Notes: generated from the sequence alone by a model not told the origin. A stretch of DNA of 64,000 nt from Citrobacter freundii (GCF_029717145.1 NZ_CP099222.1:3720001-3784000), one strand, 5' to 3'. Counted from the stretch's first letter, positions 22,753-33,149 are shown. Numbers and translations are program-made.

Positions 22753-22764
22753 TTGTTAAAGAGC
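22753..22764 (-). promoter_or_regulatory. rRNA leader boxA antitermination site
   Basis: The minus strand reads GCTCTTTAACAA, matching the rrn boxA that recruits the Nus antitermination complex. It lies between promoter P2 and 16S. Confidence 0.85.
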
Positions 22765-22803
22765 AGTGCAACACGGCTTTCGCTCACTGTTGCGAGGTGG
22801 CGT

Positions 22804-22831
22804 ATACTACGCTTTCCTCTTTCAGAGTCAA
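22804..22831 (-). promoter_or_regulatory. rRNA operon promoter P2
   Basis: TTGACT (22826-22831) and TAGTAT (22804-22809) with 16 bases between, about 180 bases upstream of 16S. This matches the layout of rrn P2 promoters. Confidence 0.85.
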
Positions 22832-22913
22832 CCGTTTATTTTCAGGTTTTTCTCTTCAACCGAACCGGCTGTTTGTGTGAAGTGATTCACATCCGCCGTG
22901 TCGATGGAGGCGC

Positions 22914-22941
22914 ATTATAGGGAGTCGACTCAGGAAGACAA
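22914..22941 (-). promoter_or_regulatory. rRNA operon promoter P1
   Basis: TTGTCT (22936-22941) and TATAAT (22914-22919) with the 16-base spacer typical of rrn P1. A GC-rich discriminator (GCGCC) follows, as for stringently controlled promoters. An A/T-tract UP element (about 22944-22960) lies upstream. It is about 110 bases before P2. Confidence 0.92.
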
Positions 22942-22990
22942 GCGGAAAAATGCATTTTTGTTTCAACCGCTCACCTTTTATCCATAACGC

Positions 22991-23557
22991 TTACTTTTGC
23001 TGCTTTTTTATCGCCAATGGCAGGTCAGCCAGGCTATTTATCACTAAATCAGCCGCATTTTCTGCTTCTGGCGTGACAGGCTTACCCGTGCGCACCAATA
23101 CTTTGGTCCCAACGTTAGCGGCTGCTGCCGCCTGCATATCTTCTATTTTGTCGCCCACCATATAGGAAGCCGCCATATCGATGTGCAGGAACTCTTGCGC
23201 AGAGAGAAGCATTCCTGGATGCGGTTTACGACAGTCGCAAACCTGGCGGTACTCTTCTACTGTTCCCTGCGGGTGGTGAGGACAATAGTAGATGCCATCC
23301 AGATCAACATCACGATCGGCCAGCGACCAGTCCATCCACTCCGTCAGCGTTTCGAACTGCGCTTCAGTAAATTTACCGCGGGCAATACCCGACTGGTTAG
23401 TCACGACGATAAGTGCATAGCCCATCTGTTTAAGTTCACGCATGGCATCAATAACGCCGTCGATGAATTCGAACTCGTCGATCTCATGTACGTAACCGTG
23501 GTCCACATTAATGGTACCGTCACGGTCGAGAAAAATTGCAGGTACAGACTTTGCCAC
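22991..23557 (-). CDS. gmhB: D-glycero-beta-D-manno-heptose 1,7-bisphosphate 7-phosphatase
   Basis: A HAD-family phosphatase of 188 residues that removes the 7-phosphate of heptose bisphosphate in the pathway to ADP-heptose for lipopolysaccharide core. The catalytic motif DRDGT (D11, D13) opens the protein. TNQSGIARG, the zinc-binding CPHHPQG...CDCRKP cysteines and MVGDKIEDM follow. The start is GTG 23557, with GGAG upstream. It lies just upstream of the rRNA promoters, transcribed towards them. The C-terminus is about three residues shorter than in K-12. Confidence 0.97.
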   Translation of the reverse strand: MAKSVPAIFLDRDGTINVDHGYVHEIDEFEFIDGVIDAMRELKQMGYALIVVTNQSGIARGKFTEAQFETLTEWMDWSLADRDVDLDGIYYCPHHPQGTVEEYRQVCDCRKPHPGMLLSAQEFLHIDMAASYMVGDKIEDMQAAAAANVGTKVLVRTGKPVTPEAENAADLVINSLADLPLAIKKQQK

Positions 23558-23647
23558 CTTTTATAGCTCCTGAATAAGGCATGTTGCTCTAGTATCGCAT
23601 GTTTCGGCAGGCAAGAAAGTGCTCATCGTGCAAAGCTAGATTGATTT

Positions 23648-23663
23648 AGACGTCTGGATGCCT
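23648..23663 (+). promoter_or_regulatory. MetJ operator (met box) upstream of metN
   Basis: AGACGTCT at 23648-23655 is a perfect MetJ box, followed directly by the partial copy GGATGCCT (23656-23663). MetJ binds tandem 8-base boxes with S-adenosylmethionine as corepressor. The site is about 90 bases before the metN start, so methionine repression of metNIQ is expected. Confidence 0.88.
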
Positions 23664-23746
23664 TAACATCCATTTTATTAACGACGTCGACCGTACCAGA
23701 CAGACGAAAATGCCACGGCTAACTTAATTACGATAATAAATAACCC

Positions 23747-24778
23747 ATGATTAAACTTTCGAATATCACCAAAGTGTTCCAGCAGGGGACGCGCACCATT
23801 CAGGCACTGAACAATGTCAGCCTGCATGTTCCTGCCGGACAGATTTATGGCGTTATTGGCGCCTCAGGTGCCGGTAAAAGTACGCTCATCCGCTGCGTTA
23901 ACTTACTTGAACGCCCAACGGAGGGCAGTGTACAGGTCGGCGGTCAGGAGCTCACTACGCTTTCTGAATCCGAGCTGACCAAAGCTCGCCGTCAAATCGG
24001 CATGATTTTCCAGCACTTTAACCTGCTGTCTTCCCGCACGGTATTTGGTAACGTCGCGCTTCCACTGGAGCTGGACAACACCCCAAAAGAAGAGATCAAA
24101 CGTCGCGTTACCGAGCTGCTGGATTTAGTGGGCCTTGGCGATAAGCACGACAGCTATGCCGCCAACCTTTCAGGCGGCCAGAAACAGCGTGTCGCCATTG
24201 CCCGTGCTCTGGCAAGCCAACCGAAGGTATTGCTGTGCGATGAGGCCACCAGCGCACTCGATCCGGCAACGACCCGTTCGATTCTGGAATTATTGAAAGA
24301 CATTAACCGCCGTCTTGGGTTAACCATCCTGCTGATTACCCATGAGATGGACGTCGTAAAACGTATTTGCGACTGCGTGGCGGTTATCAGTAACGGTGAA
24401 CTGATCGAGCAGGACACGGTGAGCGAAGTGTTTTCACATCCGAAAACGCCGCTGGCGCAGAAATTCATTCAATCCACGCTGCATCTGGATATTCCAGAAG
24501 ATTATCAGGAACGCTTAAAAGCAGAACCAGAAGCCGATAGCGTCCCGATGCTGCGTATGGAGTTTACCGGCCACTCTGTCGATGCCCCACTGCTTTCCGA
24601 AATTGCTCGCCGCTTTAATGTGAACAACAACATTATCAGTGCGCAGATGGATTACGCCGGTGGCGTCAAGTTCGGCATCATGCTGACTGAAATGCACGGC
24701 GCACAAGAAGATACACAAGCGGCCATCAACTGGCTGCAGGAACACCATGTAAAAGTAGAGGTACTGGGTTATGTCTGA
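23747..24778 (+). CDS. metN: Methionine ABC transporter ATP-binding protein
   Basis: The ATPase of the high-affinity MetNIQ importer for D- and L-methionine. It has 343 residues. The Walker A motif GASGAGKST is at residues 38-46, the signature [16 protein letters not shown] near 139-154, and the Walker [12 protein letters not shown] follows. The C-terminal NIL domain (about 265-343) binds methionine and inhibits transport when the cell is replete. It overlaps metI by eight bases. Confidence 0.98.
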   Translation: MIKLSNITKVFQQGTRTIQALNNVSLHVPAGQIYGVIGASGAGKSTLIRCVNLLERPTEGSVQVGGQELTTLSESELTKARRQIGMIFQHFNLLSSRTVFGNVALPLELDNTPKEEIKRRVTELLDLVGLGDKHDSYAANLSGGQKQRVAIARALASQPKVLLCDEATSALDPATTRSILELLKDINRRLGLTILLITHEMDVVKRICDCVAVISNGELIEQDTVSEVFSHPKTPLAQKFIQSTLHLDIPEDYQERLKAEPEADSVPMLRMEFTGHSVDAPLLSEIARRFNVNNNIISAQMDYAGGVKFGIMLTEMHGAQEDTQAAINWLQEHHVKVEVLGYV

Positions 24779-25424
24779 GCCAATGATGTGGCTGCTAGTT
24801 CGCGGCGTATGGGAAACGCTGGCAATGACCTTTGTGTCCGGTTTTTTTGGCTTTGTGATTGGCCTGCCCGTCGGCGTACTGCTGTACGTCACGCGTCCGG
24901 GGCAAATCATCGAGAACGCGAAGCTCTATCGTACGCTGTCAGCGCTGGTCAATATTTTCCGCTCCATCCCATTCATTATACTGCTGGTATGGATGATTCC
25001 ATTTACCCGCATGATTGTCGGCACCTCGATCGGTTTACAGGCCGCTATCGTCCCGCTGACCGTGGGTGCCGCACCGTTTATTGCCCGAATGGTAGAAAAT
25101 GCGCTGCTGGAAATCCCGACCGGGCTGATTGAAGCCTCAAGAGCGATGGGCGCTACGCCGTTACAGATCGTGCGTAAAGTGTTACTACCAGAAGCGTTGC
25201 CAGGCCTGGTGAATGCGGCAACGATCACGCTGATTACCCTGGTCGGTTACTCAGCAATGGGCGGGGCCGTCGGTGCGGGCGGTCTTGGGCAGATTGGCTA
25301 TCAATACGGTTACATTGGATACAACGCTACCGTGATGAATACAGTACTGGTATTACTTGTCGTTCTGGTTTATTTAATTCAGTTATCCGGCGATCGCATC
25401 GTCCGGGCGGTCACGCACAAGTAA
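24771..25424 (+). CDS. metI: Methionine ABC transporter permease
   Basis: The inner-membrane permease of MetNIQ, 217 residues with five predicted helices. The cytoplasmic coupling loop (EAA motif) [26 protein letters not shown] (abridged here as residues near 122-147) contacts MetN. Its ATG lies inside the end of metN, so the two are translationally coupled. metQ follows 45 bases later. Confidence 0.97.
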   Translation: MSEPMMWLLVRGVWETLAMTFVSGFFGFVIGLPVGVLLYVTRPGQIIENAKLYRTLSALVNIFRSIPFIILLVWMIPFTRMIVGTSIGLQAAIVPLTVGAAPFIARMVENALLEIPTGLIEASRAMGATPLQIVRKVLLPEALPGLVNAATITLITLVGYSAMGGAVGAGGLGQIGYQYGYIGYNATVMNTVLVLLVVLVYLIQLSGDRIVRAVTHK

Positions 25425-25469
25425 CGTTACACACAACACAGAAAAACTCATTAAGAAAAGGAAATAAGC

Positions 25470-26285
25470 ATGGCGTTCAAATTCAAAACCTTTGCGGCAG
25501 TTGGAGCCCTGATCGGTTCTCTGGCACTTGTGGGTTGCGGTCAGGATGAAAAAGATCCAAACCACATCAAAGTGGGCGTTATTGTTGGCGCAGAGCAGCA
25601 GGTTGCCGAAGTCGCACAGAAAGTGGCGAAAGAAAAATACGGTCTGGACGTTGAACTGGTCACGTTCAACGATTACGTCCTGCCTAACGAAGCGCTGAGC
25701 AAAGGCGATATCGATGCCAATGCCTTCCAGCACAAACCATACCTGGATCAGCAGATCAAAGATCGCGGTTACAAACTGGTTACTGCAGGCAATACGTTCG
25801 TCTACCCAATTGCTGGCTATTCCAAAAAAATCAAATCACTGGATGAACTGCAGGACGGTTCTCAGGTAGCGATTCCAAACGACCCGACTAACCTCGGTCG
25901 TTCCCTGCTGCTGCTGCAGAAAGTGGGCCTGATCAAACTGAAAGACGGCGTTGGCCTGCTGCCAACCGCGCTGGATGTGGTTGAAAACCCGAAAAACCTG
26001 AAGCTGGTAGAGCTGGAAGCACCACAGCTGCCGCGTTCACTGGACGACGCACAGATCGCGCTGGCGGTTATCAATACCACCTACGCCAGCCAGATCGGCC
26101 TGACCCCGGCAAAAGACGGTATCTTTGTTGAAGATAAAGACTCCCCGTACGTAAACCTGATCGTAACTCGCGAAGACAATAAAGATGCTGAGAACGTGAA
26201 GAAATTCGTTGAAGCGTATCAGTCCGACGAAGTTTACGAAGCGGCAAACAAAGTCTTCAATGGCGGCGCTGTTAAGGGCTGGTAA
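25470..26285 (+). CDS. metQ: Methionine-binding lipoprotein
   Basis: The substrate-binding component of MetNIQ, 271 residues. The lipobox LALVGC gives lipidation at C23. NlpA/MetQ family segments follow, including NHIKVGVIVGAEQQVAEVAQ and DANAFQHKPYLD. AAGGAAA lies just before the ATG. A hairpin downstream (26321-26338) probably ends the operon. Confidence 0.98.
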   Translation: MAFKFKTFAAVGALIGSLALVGCGQDEKDPNHIKVGVIVGAEQQVAEVAQKVAKEKYGLDVELVTFNDYVLPNEALSKGDIDANAFQHKPYLDQQIKDRGYKLVTAGNTFVYPIAGYSKKIKSLDELQDGSQVAIPNDPTNLGRSLLLLQKVGLIKLKDGVGLLPTALDVVENPKNLKLVELEAPQLPRSLDDAQIALAVINTTYASQIGLTPAKDGIFVEDKDSPYVNLIVTREDNKDAENVKKFVEAYQSDEVYEAANKVFNGGAVKGW

Positions 26286-26320
26286 TTTTAGGCTGTTTCC
26301 AGAATCTGTAATATCATCAG

Positions 26321-26346
26321 GACGGGCGCTTGCCCGTCTTGTCATT
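26321..26346 (+). terminator. Probable terminator after metQ
   Basis: GACGGGC (26321-26327) pairs with GCCCGTC (26332-26338), followed by TTGTCATTT. The T-run is imperfect. Confidence 0.6.
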
Positions 26347-26401
26347 TATGCAAGCACCTGATTCAATATCTGACGTTTAGATCATTCATTGAGGAAATAT
26401 T

Positions 26402-26806
26402 ATGCGTGCTTTACCGATCTGTTTAGTAGCACTCATGTTGAGCGGCTGTTCTATGTTAAGCAGATCCCCTGTTGAACCCGTTCAAAGCACTACGACCCCG
26501 CCGAAAGTGGAGCCAGAAAAACCAAAAGCACCGCGTGCCACACCGGTAAGAATTATCACCAACGCTGAAGATCTGGTCGGTAAACCATTCCGCGATCTGG
26601 GTGAAGTCAGCGGTGAATCCTGCCAGGCATCAAACCAGGATTCTCCTCCAAGCATTCCAACCGCACGCAAACGCATGCAGATTAATGCCTCTAAAATGAA
26701 AGCGAATGCGGTATTGCTGCACAGTTGCGAAGTGACCAGCGGAACACCGGGTTGCTATCGTCAGGCGGTTTGCATTGGTTCTGCACTGAATATTTCGACG
26801 AAATGA
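26402..26806 (+). CDS. rcsF: RcsF, outer membrane sensor lipoprotein of the Rcs system
   Basis: The envelope stress sensor that signals through IgaA to the Rcs phosphorelay. It has 134 residues with the lipobox LSGC at C16. A proline-rich, disordered linker (about 22-47) is followed by the folded domain with four cysteines, C74, C109, C118 and C124, in the same positions as the two non-consecutive disulfides of the E. coli protein. Its stop overlaps the trmO start (ATGA). Confidence 0.97.
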   Translation: MRALPICLVALMLSGCSMLSRSPVEPVQSTTTPPKVEPEKPKAPRATPVRIITNAEDLVGKPFRDLGEVSGESCQASNQDSPPSIPTARKRMQINASKMKANAVLLHSCEVTSGTPGCYRQAVCIGSALNISTK

Positions 26807-27510
26807 GCCACTTTCAGTTCGAGCAAATAGGCGTTATCCGCTCTCCCTATAAAGAAAAATTCGCCGTTCCACGCCAGCCAGGTCTGGTGAAAAGTGCCAA
26901 CGGCGAACTGCATTTGCTCGCACCGTATAACCAGGCCGATGCCGTTCGCGGCCTGGAAGCGTTCAGCCATTTGTGGGTGATTTTTGTTTTTCACCAGACA
27001 ATGGAAGGTGGATGGCGGCCAACCGTACGCCCGCCCCGACTTGGCGGCAACGCCAGAATGGGCGTCTTTGCCACACGTTCGACCTTTCGCCCTAACCCTG
27101 TCGGCATGTCGCTGGTCGAACTAAAAGGTATTGTCTGCCAGAAAGATAACGTTGTCCTACAACTGGGCAGTCTGGATCTGGTCGACGGAACTCCGGTGGT
27201 CGATATCAAGCCCTACCTGCCGTTTGCTGAAGCACTACCCGATGCCACCGCCAGCTATGCACAGCATGCGCCAGTCGCGGAAATGGCGGTCGGTTTCACC
27301 CCTGAGGTTGAGCAACAACTTCTGATGCTGGAAAAACGTTATCCGCTGCTAAAAACATTTATTGGTGAAGTGCTGGCACAGGACCCGCGTCCTGCGTATC
27401 GTAAGGGTGAAGAGACAGGCAAAACGTACGCCGTCTGGCTACACGATTTCAACGTGCGCTGGCGCGTGACGGCAGAGGGTTTCGAAGTCTTTGCGCTCGA
27501 ACCCCGGTAA
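26803..27510 (+). CDS. trmO: tRNA m6t6A37 methyltransferase TrmO
   Basis: A 235-residue SAM-dependent enzyme that methylates N6 of t6A37 in tRNA-Thr. The N-terminal YaeB/TsaA domain has IGVIRSPYKEKFAVPRQPG, FSHLWVIFVFH, RPPRLGGNARMGVFATRS and PYLPFAE. A C-terminal domain contains YRKGEETGKTYAVWLHDFNV. ATG 26803 overlaps the rcsF stop by four bases; upstream extension of the frame lies within rcsF and is not used. Confidence 0.96.
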   Translation: MSHFQFEQIGVIRSPYKEKFAVPRQPGLVKSANGELHLLAPYNQADAVRGLEAFSHLWVIFVFHQTMEGGWRPTVRPPRLGGNARMGVFATRSTFRPNPVGMSLVELKGIVCQKDNVVLQLGSLDLVDGTPVVDIKPYLPFAEALPDATASYAQHAPVAEMAVGFTPEVEQQLLMLEKRYPLLKTFIGEVLAQDPRPAYRKGEETGKTYAVWLHDFNVRWRVTAEGFEVFALEPR

Positions 27511-27620
27511 TTTCGCGCCCTTCTCTTTTGACATCCCTTTCTCGCTGGTAAACTAAACCACTTTTTTTGTGTCAGGCTCGCGTTGAGCCTGTTCGATCGT
27601 TCAACTGGAACCGTAACAAC

Positions 27621-29339
27621 ATGCGTACTAGCCAATATCTGCTCTCCACTCTGAAGGAGACACCTGCCGACGCCGAGGTTATCAGCCACCAGCTGATGCT
27701 GCGCGCCGGGATGATTCGCAAGCTGGCCTCCGGGTTATATACCTGGCTGCCGACCGGCGTGCGCGTCCTGAAAAAAGTCGAAAACATCGTGCGTGAAGAG
27801 ATGAACAACGCCGGTGCTATCGAGGTGTTAATGCCGGTAGTTCAGCCTTCTGAACTGTGGGAAGAGAGCGGCCGTTGGGAACAGTACGGCCCGGAACTGC
27901 TGCGTATTGCTGACCGCGGCGATCGTCCATTCGTACTCGGCCCAACGCATGAAGAAGTGATCACCGACCTGATCCGTAACGAGCTCAGCTCCTACAAACA
28001 GCTGCCGCTGAACTTCTACCAGATCCAGACTAAATTCCGTGACGAAGTGCGTCCGCGTTTCGGCGTCATGCGCTCCCGTGAATTCCTGATGAAAGATGCG
28101 TACTCTTTCCATACGACTCAGGAATCTTTGCAAGAAACCTACGACGCAATGTATGCCGCGTACAGCAAGATCTTCAGCCGTATGGGTCTGGATTTCCGTG
28201 CGGTACAGGCTGACACCGGTTCTATCGGCGGTAGCGCTTCTCACGAATTCCAGGTTCTGGCGCAGAGCGGCGAAGATGACGTGGTGTTCTCTGACAGCTC
28301 CGACTTTGCTGCCAACATCGAATTTGCAGAAGCCGTAACACCAAAAGAACCGCGCGGCGCCGCCACGCAGGAAATGACGCTGGTCGATACGCCAAACGCG
28401 AAAACCATCGCTGAGCTGGTTGAGCAGTTCAATCTGCCGATCGAAAAAACCGTTAAAACGCTGCTGGTGAAAGCGGTCGAAGGCAGCAGCTACCCGCTGG
28501 TTGCGCTGCTGGTTCGTGGCGATCACGAACTGAACGAAGTCAAAGCAGAAAAACTGCCGCAGGTTGCCAGCCCACTGACCTTCGCCACCGAAGAAGAAAT
28601 TCGTGCCGTAGTCAAAGCAGGTCCTGGCTCGCTCGGTCCAGTGAACATGCCGATCCCGGTAGTTATCGATCGTACCGTTGCGGTCATGAGCGACTTCGCA
28701 GCAGGTGCTAACATCGACGGTAAACACTATTTCGGTATTAACTGGGATCGTGATGTCGCCACGCCAGAAGTGGCTGACATCCGTAACGTCGTTGCCGGCG
28801 ACCCGAGCCCGGACGGCAAAGGCACACTACTGATTAAACGCGGTATCGAAGTCGGTCACATCTTCCAGTTGGGTACCAAGTACTCTGAAGCAATGAAAGC
28901 TTCCGTTCAGGGCGAAGATGGTCGTAACCAGATTCTGACCATGGGCTGCTACGGTATCGGGGTGACTCGCGTTGTTGCTGCCGCTATTGAACAGAACTTT
29001 GACGATCGTGGCATTGTATGGCCGGACGCTATCGCGCCGTTCCAGGTGGCGATTCTGCCGATGAACATGCACAAATCCTACCGCGTGCAGGAACTGGCTG
29101 AGAAGCTTTACGCAGAGCTGCGTGCGCAGGGTATCGAAGTGCTGATGGACGATCGTAAAGAGCGTCCAGGCGTGATGTTTGCCGATATGGAACTGATCGG
29201 TATTCCGCACACCATCGTGCTGGGCGACCGTAACCTCGATAACGATGATATCGAGTACAAATACCGTCGTAACGGCGAGAAACAGCTGATTAAAACCGGC
29301 GACATCGTCGACTATCTGATTAAAGCCATTAAAGGCTAA
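27621..29339 (+). CDS. proS: Prolyl-tRNA synthetase
   Basis: A class II aminoacyl-tRNA synthetase of 572 residues. Motif 2 lies around [21 protein letters not shown], and motif 3 in [13 protein letters not shown]. Between them sits the YbaK-like editing insertion (about 224-407) that clears Ala-tRNA-Pro, and the C-terminal anticodon-binding domain follows. ATG 27621 gives the standard [13 protein letters not shown] start. A strong terminator follows. Confidence 0.98.
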   Translation: MRTSQYLLSTLKETPADAEVISHQLMLRAGMIRKLASGLYTWLPTGVRVLKKVENIVREEMNNAGAIEVLMPVVQPSELWEESGRWEQYGPELLRIADRGDRPFVLGPTHEEVITDLIRNELSSYKQLPLNFYQIQTKFRDEVRPRFGVMRSREFLMKDAYSFHTTQESLQETYDAMYAAYSKIFSRMGLDFRAVQADTGSIGGSASHEFQVLAQSGEDDVVFSDSSDFAANIEFAEAVTPKEPRGAATQEMTLVDTPNAKTIAELVEQFNLPIEKTVKTLLVKAVEGSSYPLVALLVRGDHELNEVKAEKLPQVASPLTFATEEEIRAVVKAGPGSLGPVNMPIPVVIDRTVAVMSDFAAGANIDGKHYFGINWDRDVATPEVADIRNVVAGDPSPDGKGTLLIKRGIEVGHIFQLGTKYSEAMKASVQGEDGRNQILTMGCYGIGVTRVVAAAIEQNFDDRGIVWPDAIAPFQVAILPMNMHKSYRVQELAEKLYAELRAQGIEVLMDDRKERPGVMFADMELIGIPHTIVLGDRNLDNDDIEYKYRRNGEKQLIKTGDIVDYLIKAIKG

Positions 29340-29347
29340 TACAGCAA

Positions 29348-29375
29348 AAGGCCCTGATCATCAGGGCCTTTTTTT
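29348..29375. terminator. Bidirectional terminator between proS and nlpE
   Basis: AAGGCCCTGA pairs with TCAGGGCCTT around a three-base loop, with a T-run on the plus side and AAAA (T on the minus strand) on the other. It serves both convergent genes. K-12 has the extra gene yaeF in this gap; here only 42 bases separate the coding regions. Confidence 0.92.
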
Positions 29376-29381
29376 CAGAGA

Positions 29382-30077
29382 TTAATTACACCCTTTACCG
29401 GGTATAAACTTCGCGTCTTTATCCGCCATCAGCGTTTTCACCTTCTCGCCCGTATCCGGGTTCGCCTCCTGCGTGAAATGCCCTTCAAGGGTCAACAAGA
29501 CCGATTGGCCAGTTTCCGTGCGAGCAGCTAAATAGCCGCGTTCAAGCTGGGCATTATTTGCGACCGGCATACGCTTGCCCGTCGCACAGTCGGTAAAGAC
29601 AGCCGCATCCGCCATGTAGAAATACATCCCACGCATCGGCATTGGCGTGACGGGCAAACTGGCTGACACCGGCTCAAGGGTATAGTTGAACTGCGATTCG
29701 ATCGGATTACCTTCACGATCGAGCATTTCCAGCGCCTCGCCTTTTGCCCGGTAGTAAGACTTCTCACCTTTGCTGTCGGTCAACACCAGCTTATCCGCCG
29801 TGCGTGCCCAGGTGCCATAGGAGGCAAAGGAAGACGGTTCATCCCGTACGCCCTGATACCGTTCGTTCATCACCCAGGTCCCGTCTTTTTCCAGGAACAG
29901 CGAGGTTTCAATCCCTTCGCAGTCGGCGCAGGGCAAGATGCCACGCCAACTTTGCTGCATCGGTTTTAATTCTGCCGCCCGCGTCGACTGCAATGCTTCG
30001 ACGTCAGTACGATTATTACAGCCGATCAAGGAAAAGAGCGTGCATACAGCGACCACTGACAATATTGCTGTTTTCAC
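29382..30077 (-). CDS. nlpE: NlpE, outer membrane lipoprotein activating Cpx
   Basis: A 231-residue lipoprotein that senses surface contact and lipoprotein trafficking defects and activates the CpxA kinase. The lipobox SLIGC gives lipidation at C20. The N-terminal barrel has the CxxC pair C50/C53 (ILPCADCEG). The C-terminal domain has a second pair in FTDCATGK and the final GKGCN. The start is GTG at 30077 with AAGGA upstream. The leader and C-terminus differ from K-12, and the central domain is well conserved. Confidence 0.95.
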   Translation of the reverse strand: MKTAILSVVAVCTLFSLIGCNNRTDVEALQSTRAAELKPMQQSWRGILPCADCEGIETSLFLEKDGTWVMNERYQGVRDEPSSFASYGTWARTADKLVLTDSKGEKSYYRAKGEALEMLDREGNPIESQFNYTLEPVSASLPVTPMPMRGMYFYMADAAVFTDCATGKRMPVANNAQLERGYLAARTETGQSVLLTLEGHFTQEANPDTGEKVKTLMADKDAKFIPGKGCN

Positions 30078-30111
30078 TATAAAATCCTTATGATTTTTTT
30101 ATTCCTGTTCG

Positions 30112-30534
30112 TCAGTCCTGCGAACGACGAACTTTCCCGCGCAGCGCCTTCACGGTGGATTTTTGCGCCTTCGATGACAACCGGCGCTCTTTCGAAGCGC
30201 GCGTAGGACGCGTTGCCTGGCGGCTTTTTTGCACTGCGGTTAATTCTTTAATCAACGCCACCAGCCTGGCCAGAGCCGCTTCCCGGTTGAGTTCCTGACT
30301 GCGATATTCCTGCGCCTTAATGATGATGACGCCGTCGGCAGTGATCAGATGATGACTGGCCGCCAGCAAGCGTTCCTTGTAATACTCTGGCAGGCCAGAG
30401 GCCCGAATGTCAAAGCGCAAATGGATGGCCGTCGAGGTCTTATTAACGTGCTGCCCACCCGCACCCTGTGCCCGGATAGCCGTGATTTCCAGCTCATTAT
30501 CAGGGATAGAGACGTTTCGGGAGAGAACGATCAT
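30112..30534 (-). CDS. arfB: ArfB, peptidyl-tRNA hydrolase rescuing stalled ribosomes
   Basis: A 140-residue release-factor-like protein that frees peptides from ribosomes on mRNAs lacking a stop codon. The catalytic GGQ loop is present ([13 protein letters not shown], residues 26-28). The long basic C-terminal tail, rich in R and K ([15 protein letters not shown] region), enters the empty mRNA channel. ATG 30534 overlaps the yaeQ stop (ATGA), so the two are coupled. Confidence 0.96.
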   Translation of the reverse strand: MIVLSRNVSIPDNELEITAIRAQGAGGQHVNKTSTAIHLRFDIRASGLPEYYKERLLAASHHLITADGVIIIKAQEYRSQELNREAALARLVALIKELTAVQKSRQATRPTRASKERRLSSKAQKSTVKALRGKVRRSQD

Positions 30535-31076
30535 CAACGCTGCTGCCACGCGGTCAGATGAATTTCCAGATTGTTCTGAGAGTCTGACAACCAGATAGCC
30601 CCATCCTGGATGGTCGCCTGCAACGTCATAGTACGCCCGGCAAAGTCGCTCAGCTGCGCCAGCTGTTCGTCATCCAGATACCAGACAGTCAGATTTTTAA
30701 ACTGTGCGCACTTATTCTGGTTTTGCTGCCACCAGATTTGCGCCGCCCGACTGTTATAGGTAAACAAAGCAACTTCCCCAGACTGAGTACAGGCCTTCTT
30801 AATCCGACGCTCATCCGGCAGGCCGAGTTCAATCCATAAATCAATGCCCAGATGATCGTTACGCAGCCATGCTTCTGGCTCATCTTCTGCGCTCAAGCCC
30901 CGCGTAAACTGTAACCGCTCATTGGCATATTTAATCCATGCCAACAGGCGCAGCATCATGCGTTCCTGGGTTTCAGAAGGGTGACGCGCCAGCGTCAATG
31001 CCGCGTCAAGAAACTGGTTGCGGTCAAGATCCGCCACGTTGACAACGGCTTTATAAATTGTCGCTTTAAGCGCCAT
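30534..31076 (-). CDS. yaeQ: YaeQ family protein of unknown function
   Basis: A 180-residue YaeQ family protein, almost the length of the K-12 protein. The family has a PD-(D/E)XK nuclease-like fold; the stretch [28 protein letters not shown] (split, about residues 68-95) carries the acidic residues and lysines expected of that fold. No activity is established to my knowledge. It is the first gene of yaeQ-arfB and is divergent from yaeP. Confidence 0.92.
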   Translation of the reverse strand: MALKATIYKAVVNVADLDRNQFLDAALTLARHPSETQERMMLRLLAWIKYANERLQFTRGLSAEDEPEAWLRNDHLGIDLWIELGLPDERRIKKACTQSGEVALFTYNSRAAQIWWQQNQNKCAQFKNLTVWYLDDEQLAQLSDFAGRTMTLQATIQDGAIWLSDSQNNLEIHLTAWQQR

Positions 31077-31264
31077 GAGAGAACTCCTTTCGAATCAGGC
31101 GCACATTGTAGCGAAAACTACGCCAAAAGGCTGCTAGCAGCTCTTCTATCAAGGCGCTGATATTGCTTGAATGAGTATGGTATAGTCACCTTGCTAAACA
31201 GAGTTTATCTTCGTAGGCTTAGACTTGCATCCACGGTTAAGTCAGAGTACTGACAGGAGGGCAT

Positions 31265-31465
31265 GTGGAAAAATATTGTGAGTTAATACGCAAGCGGTAC
31301 GCGGAAATCGCCAGCGGAGACTTAGGGTATGTCCCGGATGCGCTGGGTTGCGTATTGAAAGTGCTGAATGAAGTGGCGGAAGACAGCGCCCTTTCAGAGT
31401 CGGTCAGAGAAAAAGCGGCCTATGCTGCCGCGAACTTACTGGTGAGCGATTATGTCAATGAATGA
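31265..31465 (+). CDS. yaeP: YaeP, small conserved protein of unknown function
   Basis: A 66-residue helical protein, [19 protein letters not shown] at the N-terminus, nearly identical to K-12 YaeP. The start is GTG 31265, close after a perfect AGGAGG (31255-31260). Its last 14 bases overlap the start of rof. No motif suggests a function; it could act with Rof. Confidence 0.9.
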   Translation: MEKYCELIRKRYAEIASGDLGYVPDALGCVLKVLNEVAEDSALSESVREKAAYAAANLLVSDYVNE

Positions 31466-31712
31466 AACGTATCAACCCATTAACTGTGATGATTACGACA
31501 ATCTTGAGCTCGCCTGCCAGCACCATTTATTACTGACGCTGGCGCTGAAAGATGGCGAAGTGCTGCAGGCGAAAGCCAATGACCTGGTTTCACGCAAAAA
31601 TGTGGAATATCTGGTTGCAGACGTCTCTGGAGAATCACGTGAGCTTCGTCTCGACAAGATTGCCAGCTTCAGCCACCCGGAAATCGGTACCGTGGTGGTT
31701 AGCGAATCCTGA
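31452..31712 (+). CDS. rof: Rof, Rho transcription termination inhibitor
   Basis: An 86-residue OB/Sm-like protein that binds the Rho hexamer and blocks its RNA-binding site. The [17 protein letters not shown]-terminal helix region is intact. The start lies inside yaeP. A REP element follows the stop. Confidence 0.95.
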   Translation: MSMNETYQPINCDDYDNLELACQHHLLLTLALKDGEVLQAKANDLVSRKNVEYLVADVSGESRELRLDKIASFSHPEIGTVVVSES

Positions 31713-31722
31713 TTATTTTGTT

Positions 31723-31801
31723 GCCGGATGGCGGTGCAAGCACCTTATCCGGCCTACTTTCCATGCAATACGTAGGCCTGATAAGCGCAGCGCCATCAGG
31801 C
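31723..31801. repeat. REP/BIME element between rof and tilS
   Basis: Two inverted REP units: 31723-31753 (GCCGGATGGCG ... TTATCCGGC) and 31776-31801 (GCCTGATAAGCG ... CATCAGGC). The second unit overlaps the end of the convergent tilS and supplies its stop codon. Confidence 0.9.
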
Positions 31802-33088
31802 ATGCCATACCAGATTCACGCCTTCTTCCCCTTCCGCCAGTCCTTCCCGCGTAACAAAGACACCGGCTGCCGCAATCAGCGTTTCGCCGTAAAACAGTAA
31901 CGGCGTGGTATCGCGTCGCCAGGGCGGAATTCCCTGCTCCTGCCATATTTTTTTGAGCTTACGCCCACCGTTACGCCCGACAATGTGTAATAACCCGGGC
32001 GCTTTAAAGCGAATACTGACCGGTTCACCCACGTGCGGCATACGTAATTTTCCCGTTGGGAGTAACTGTACTTCTCCCAGCCCGGCAGGCAGCGTCAGCG
32101 GTGTTTGCCAGCATGACCACGGGATGACAGTTTCACTTTGCCCGGTAACGGATTTCACCCACCACAGCTGTGACTGATAGCGGCGGATTTCATATTCGCC
32201 TACGCACAAGCACGGCGCAGCATCTTCCCGTGCCAGCACCACTTCCTGCCAGATTCGCGCCAGCGCATCCCGGGATGGCATCGGTGCATTCAGCCCTGCC
32301 AGCCAGCGACGAAGCAGCGCTGCACGTCGTACATCGCTCATCGTCATTAATGGCTCAACTAAAAGGGTGTCCTGCTCGGTGACACACTCCGCTAAATCAT
32401 TGGCAAGTAACTCATCCAACAAACGTTCCTGCTCGGCACACAGCACCGCACTGCGGGCCGCCGCTTCAGCAAAGTGCGGCCAGCGCTGTTGCAGTTGCGG
32501 GATTATACGTAGCCGCAGAAAATTGCGATCGTAGGCATCATCCTGATTACTTTCATCTTCAATCCAGCGTAGTCCATGTTCCAACGCCCAGCGTTCAAGC
32601 CCGTCACGCGTTTGCGCCAATAGCGGGCGAATAAGCTGGGTCCCAGCAAACGGTGAACTTTCCCCCATTGCAGAAAGCCCGGCCGGGCCGCTGCCGCGTT
32701 TGAGCGCCAGCAAAAAGGTTTCACACTGGTCATCAAGATGCTGGGCGGTCATCAGCACTTCACCCGGCAGCAGCGTCCGGGCAAAAGCCTGATAGCGCGC
32801 CCGCCGGGCCTGCGCCTCTATCCCCAGCCCGTCATCCTGAAGATGCACCCGTTCAACCACCAGCGGCACCTGCCATTGTGCACAAACCGATTCGCAGTGC
32901 GTCACCCATTCGTCTGCGTGCGGACTCAATCCATGGTGGATGTGGATAGCGCGTAGCACGACGTCGGGGTGTTGTTTTCGCCACAGCACCAGTTGGTGCA
33001 ACAGCACGGTCGAGTCGAGGCCACCGCTAAAGGCCACCAGGATATGGGGAGATGTCAGAAGTGAAGTGTTTAGTGTGAGTGTCGTCAT
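31796..33088 (-). CDS. tilS: tRNA(Ile)-lysidine synthetase
   Basis: It converts C34 of the CAU-anticodon tRNA-Ile2 to lysidine so that it reads AUA. It has 430 residues. The N-terminal PP-loop ATPase motif is SGGLDS (residues 21-26), followed by [22 protein letters not shown] middle and a C-terminal tRNA-binding domain follow ([16 protein letters not shown]). The last alanine and stop codon lie in a REP unit, so the extreme C-terminus was set by REP insertion or spread. Confidence 0.96.
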   Translation of the reverse strand: MTTLTLNTSLLTSPHILVAFSGGLDSTVLLHQLVLWRKQHPDVVLRAIHIHHGLSPHADEWVTHCESVCAQWQVPLVVERVHLQDDGLGIEAQARRARYQAFARTLLPGEVLMTAQHLDDQCETFLLALKRGSGPAGLSAMGESSPFAGTQLIRPLLAQTRDGLERWALEHGLRWIEDESNQDDAYDRNFLRLRIIPQLQQRWPHFAEAAARSAVLCAEQERLLDELLANDLAECVTEQDTLLVEPLMTMSDVRRAALLRRWLAGLNAPMPSRDALARIWQEVVLAREDAAPCLCVGEYEIRRYQSQLWWVKSVTGQSETVIPWSCWQTPLTLPAGLGEVQLLPTGKLRMPHVGEPVSIRFKAPGLLHIVGRNGGRKLKKIWQEQGIPPWRRDTTPLLFYGETLIAAAGVFVTREGLAEGEEGVNLVWHA

Positions 33089-33149
33089 GATGAGTACTTA
33101 CTAGGGTATTGCCCGGCACGTTACCGGGCTACCGTTACAATGACAAGCC

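Noticed and set aside
27828-28727. 299-codon open frame on the minus strand
   Set aside because: It lies antisense inside proS. The skewed composition (many F, R, H) is what a reversed conserved gene gives.
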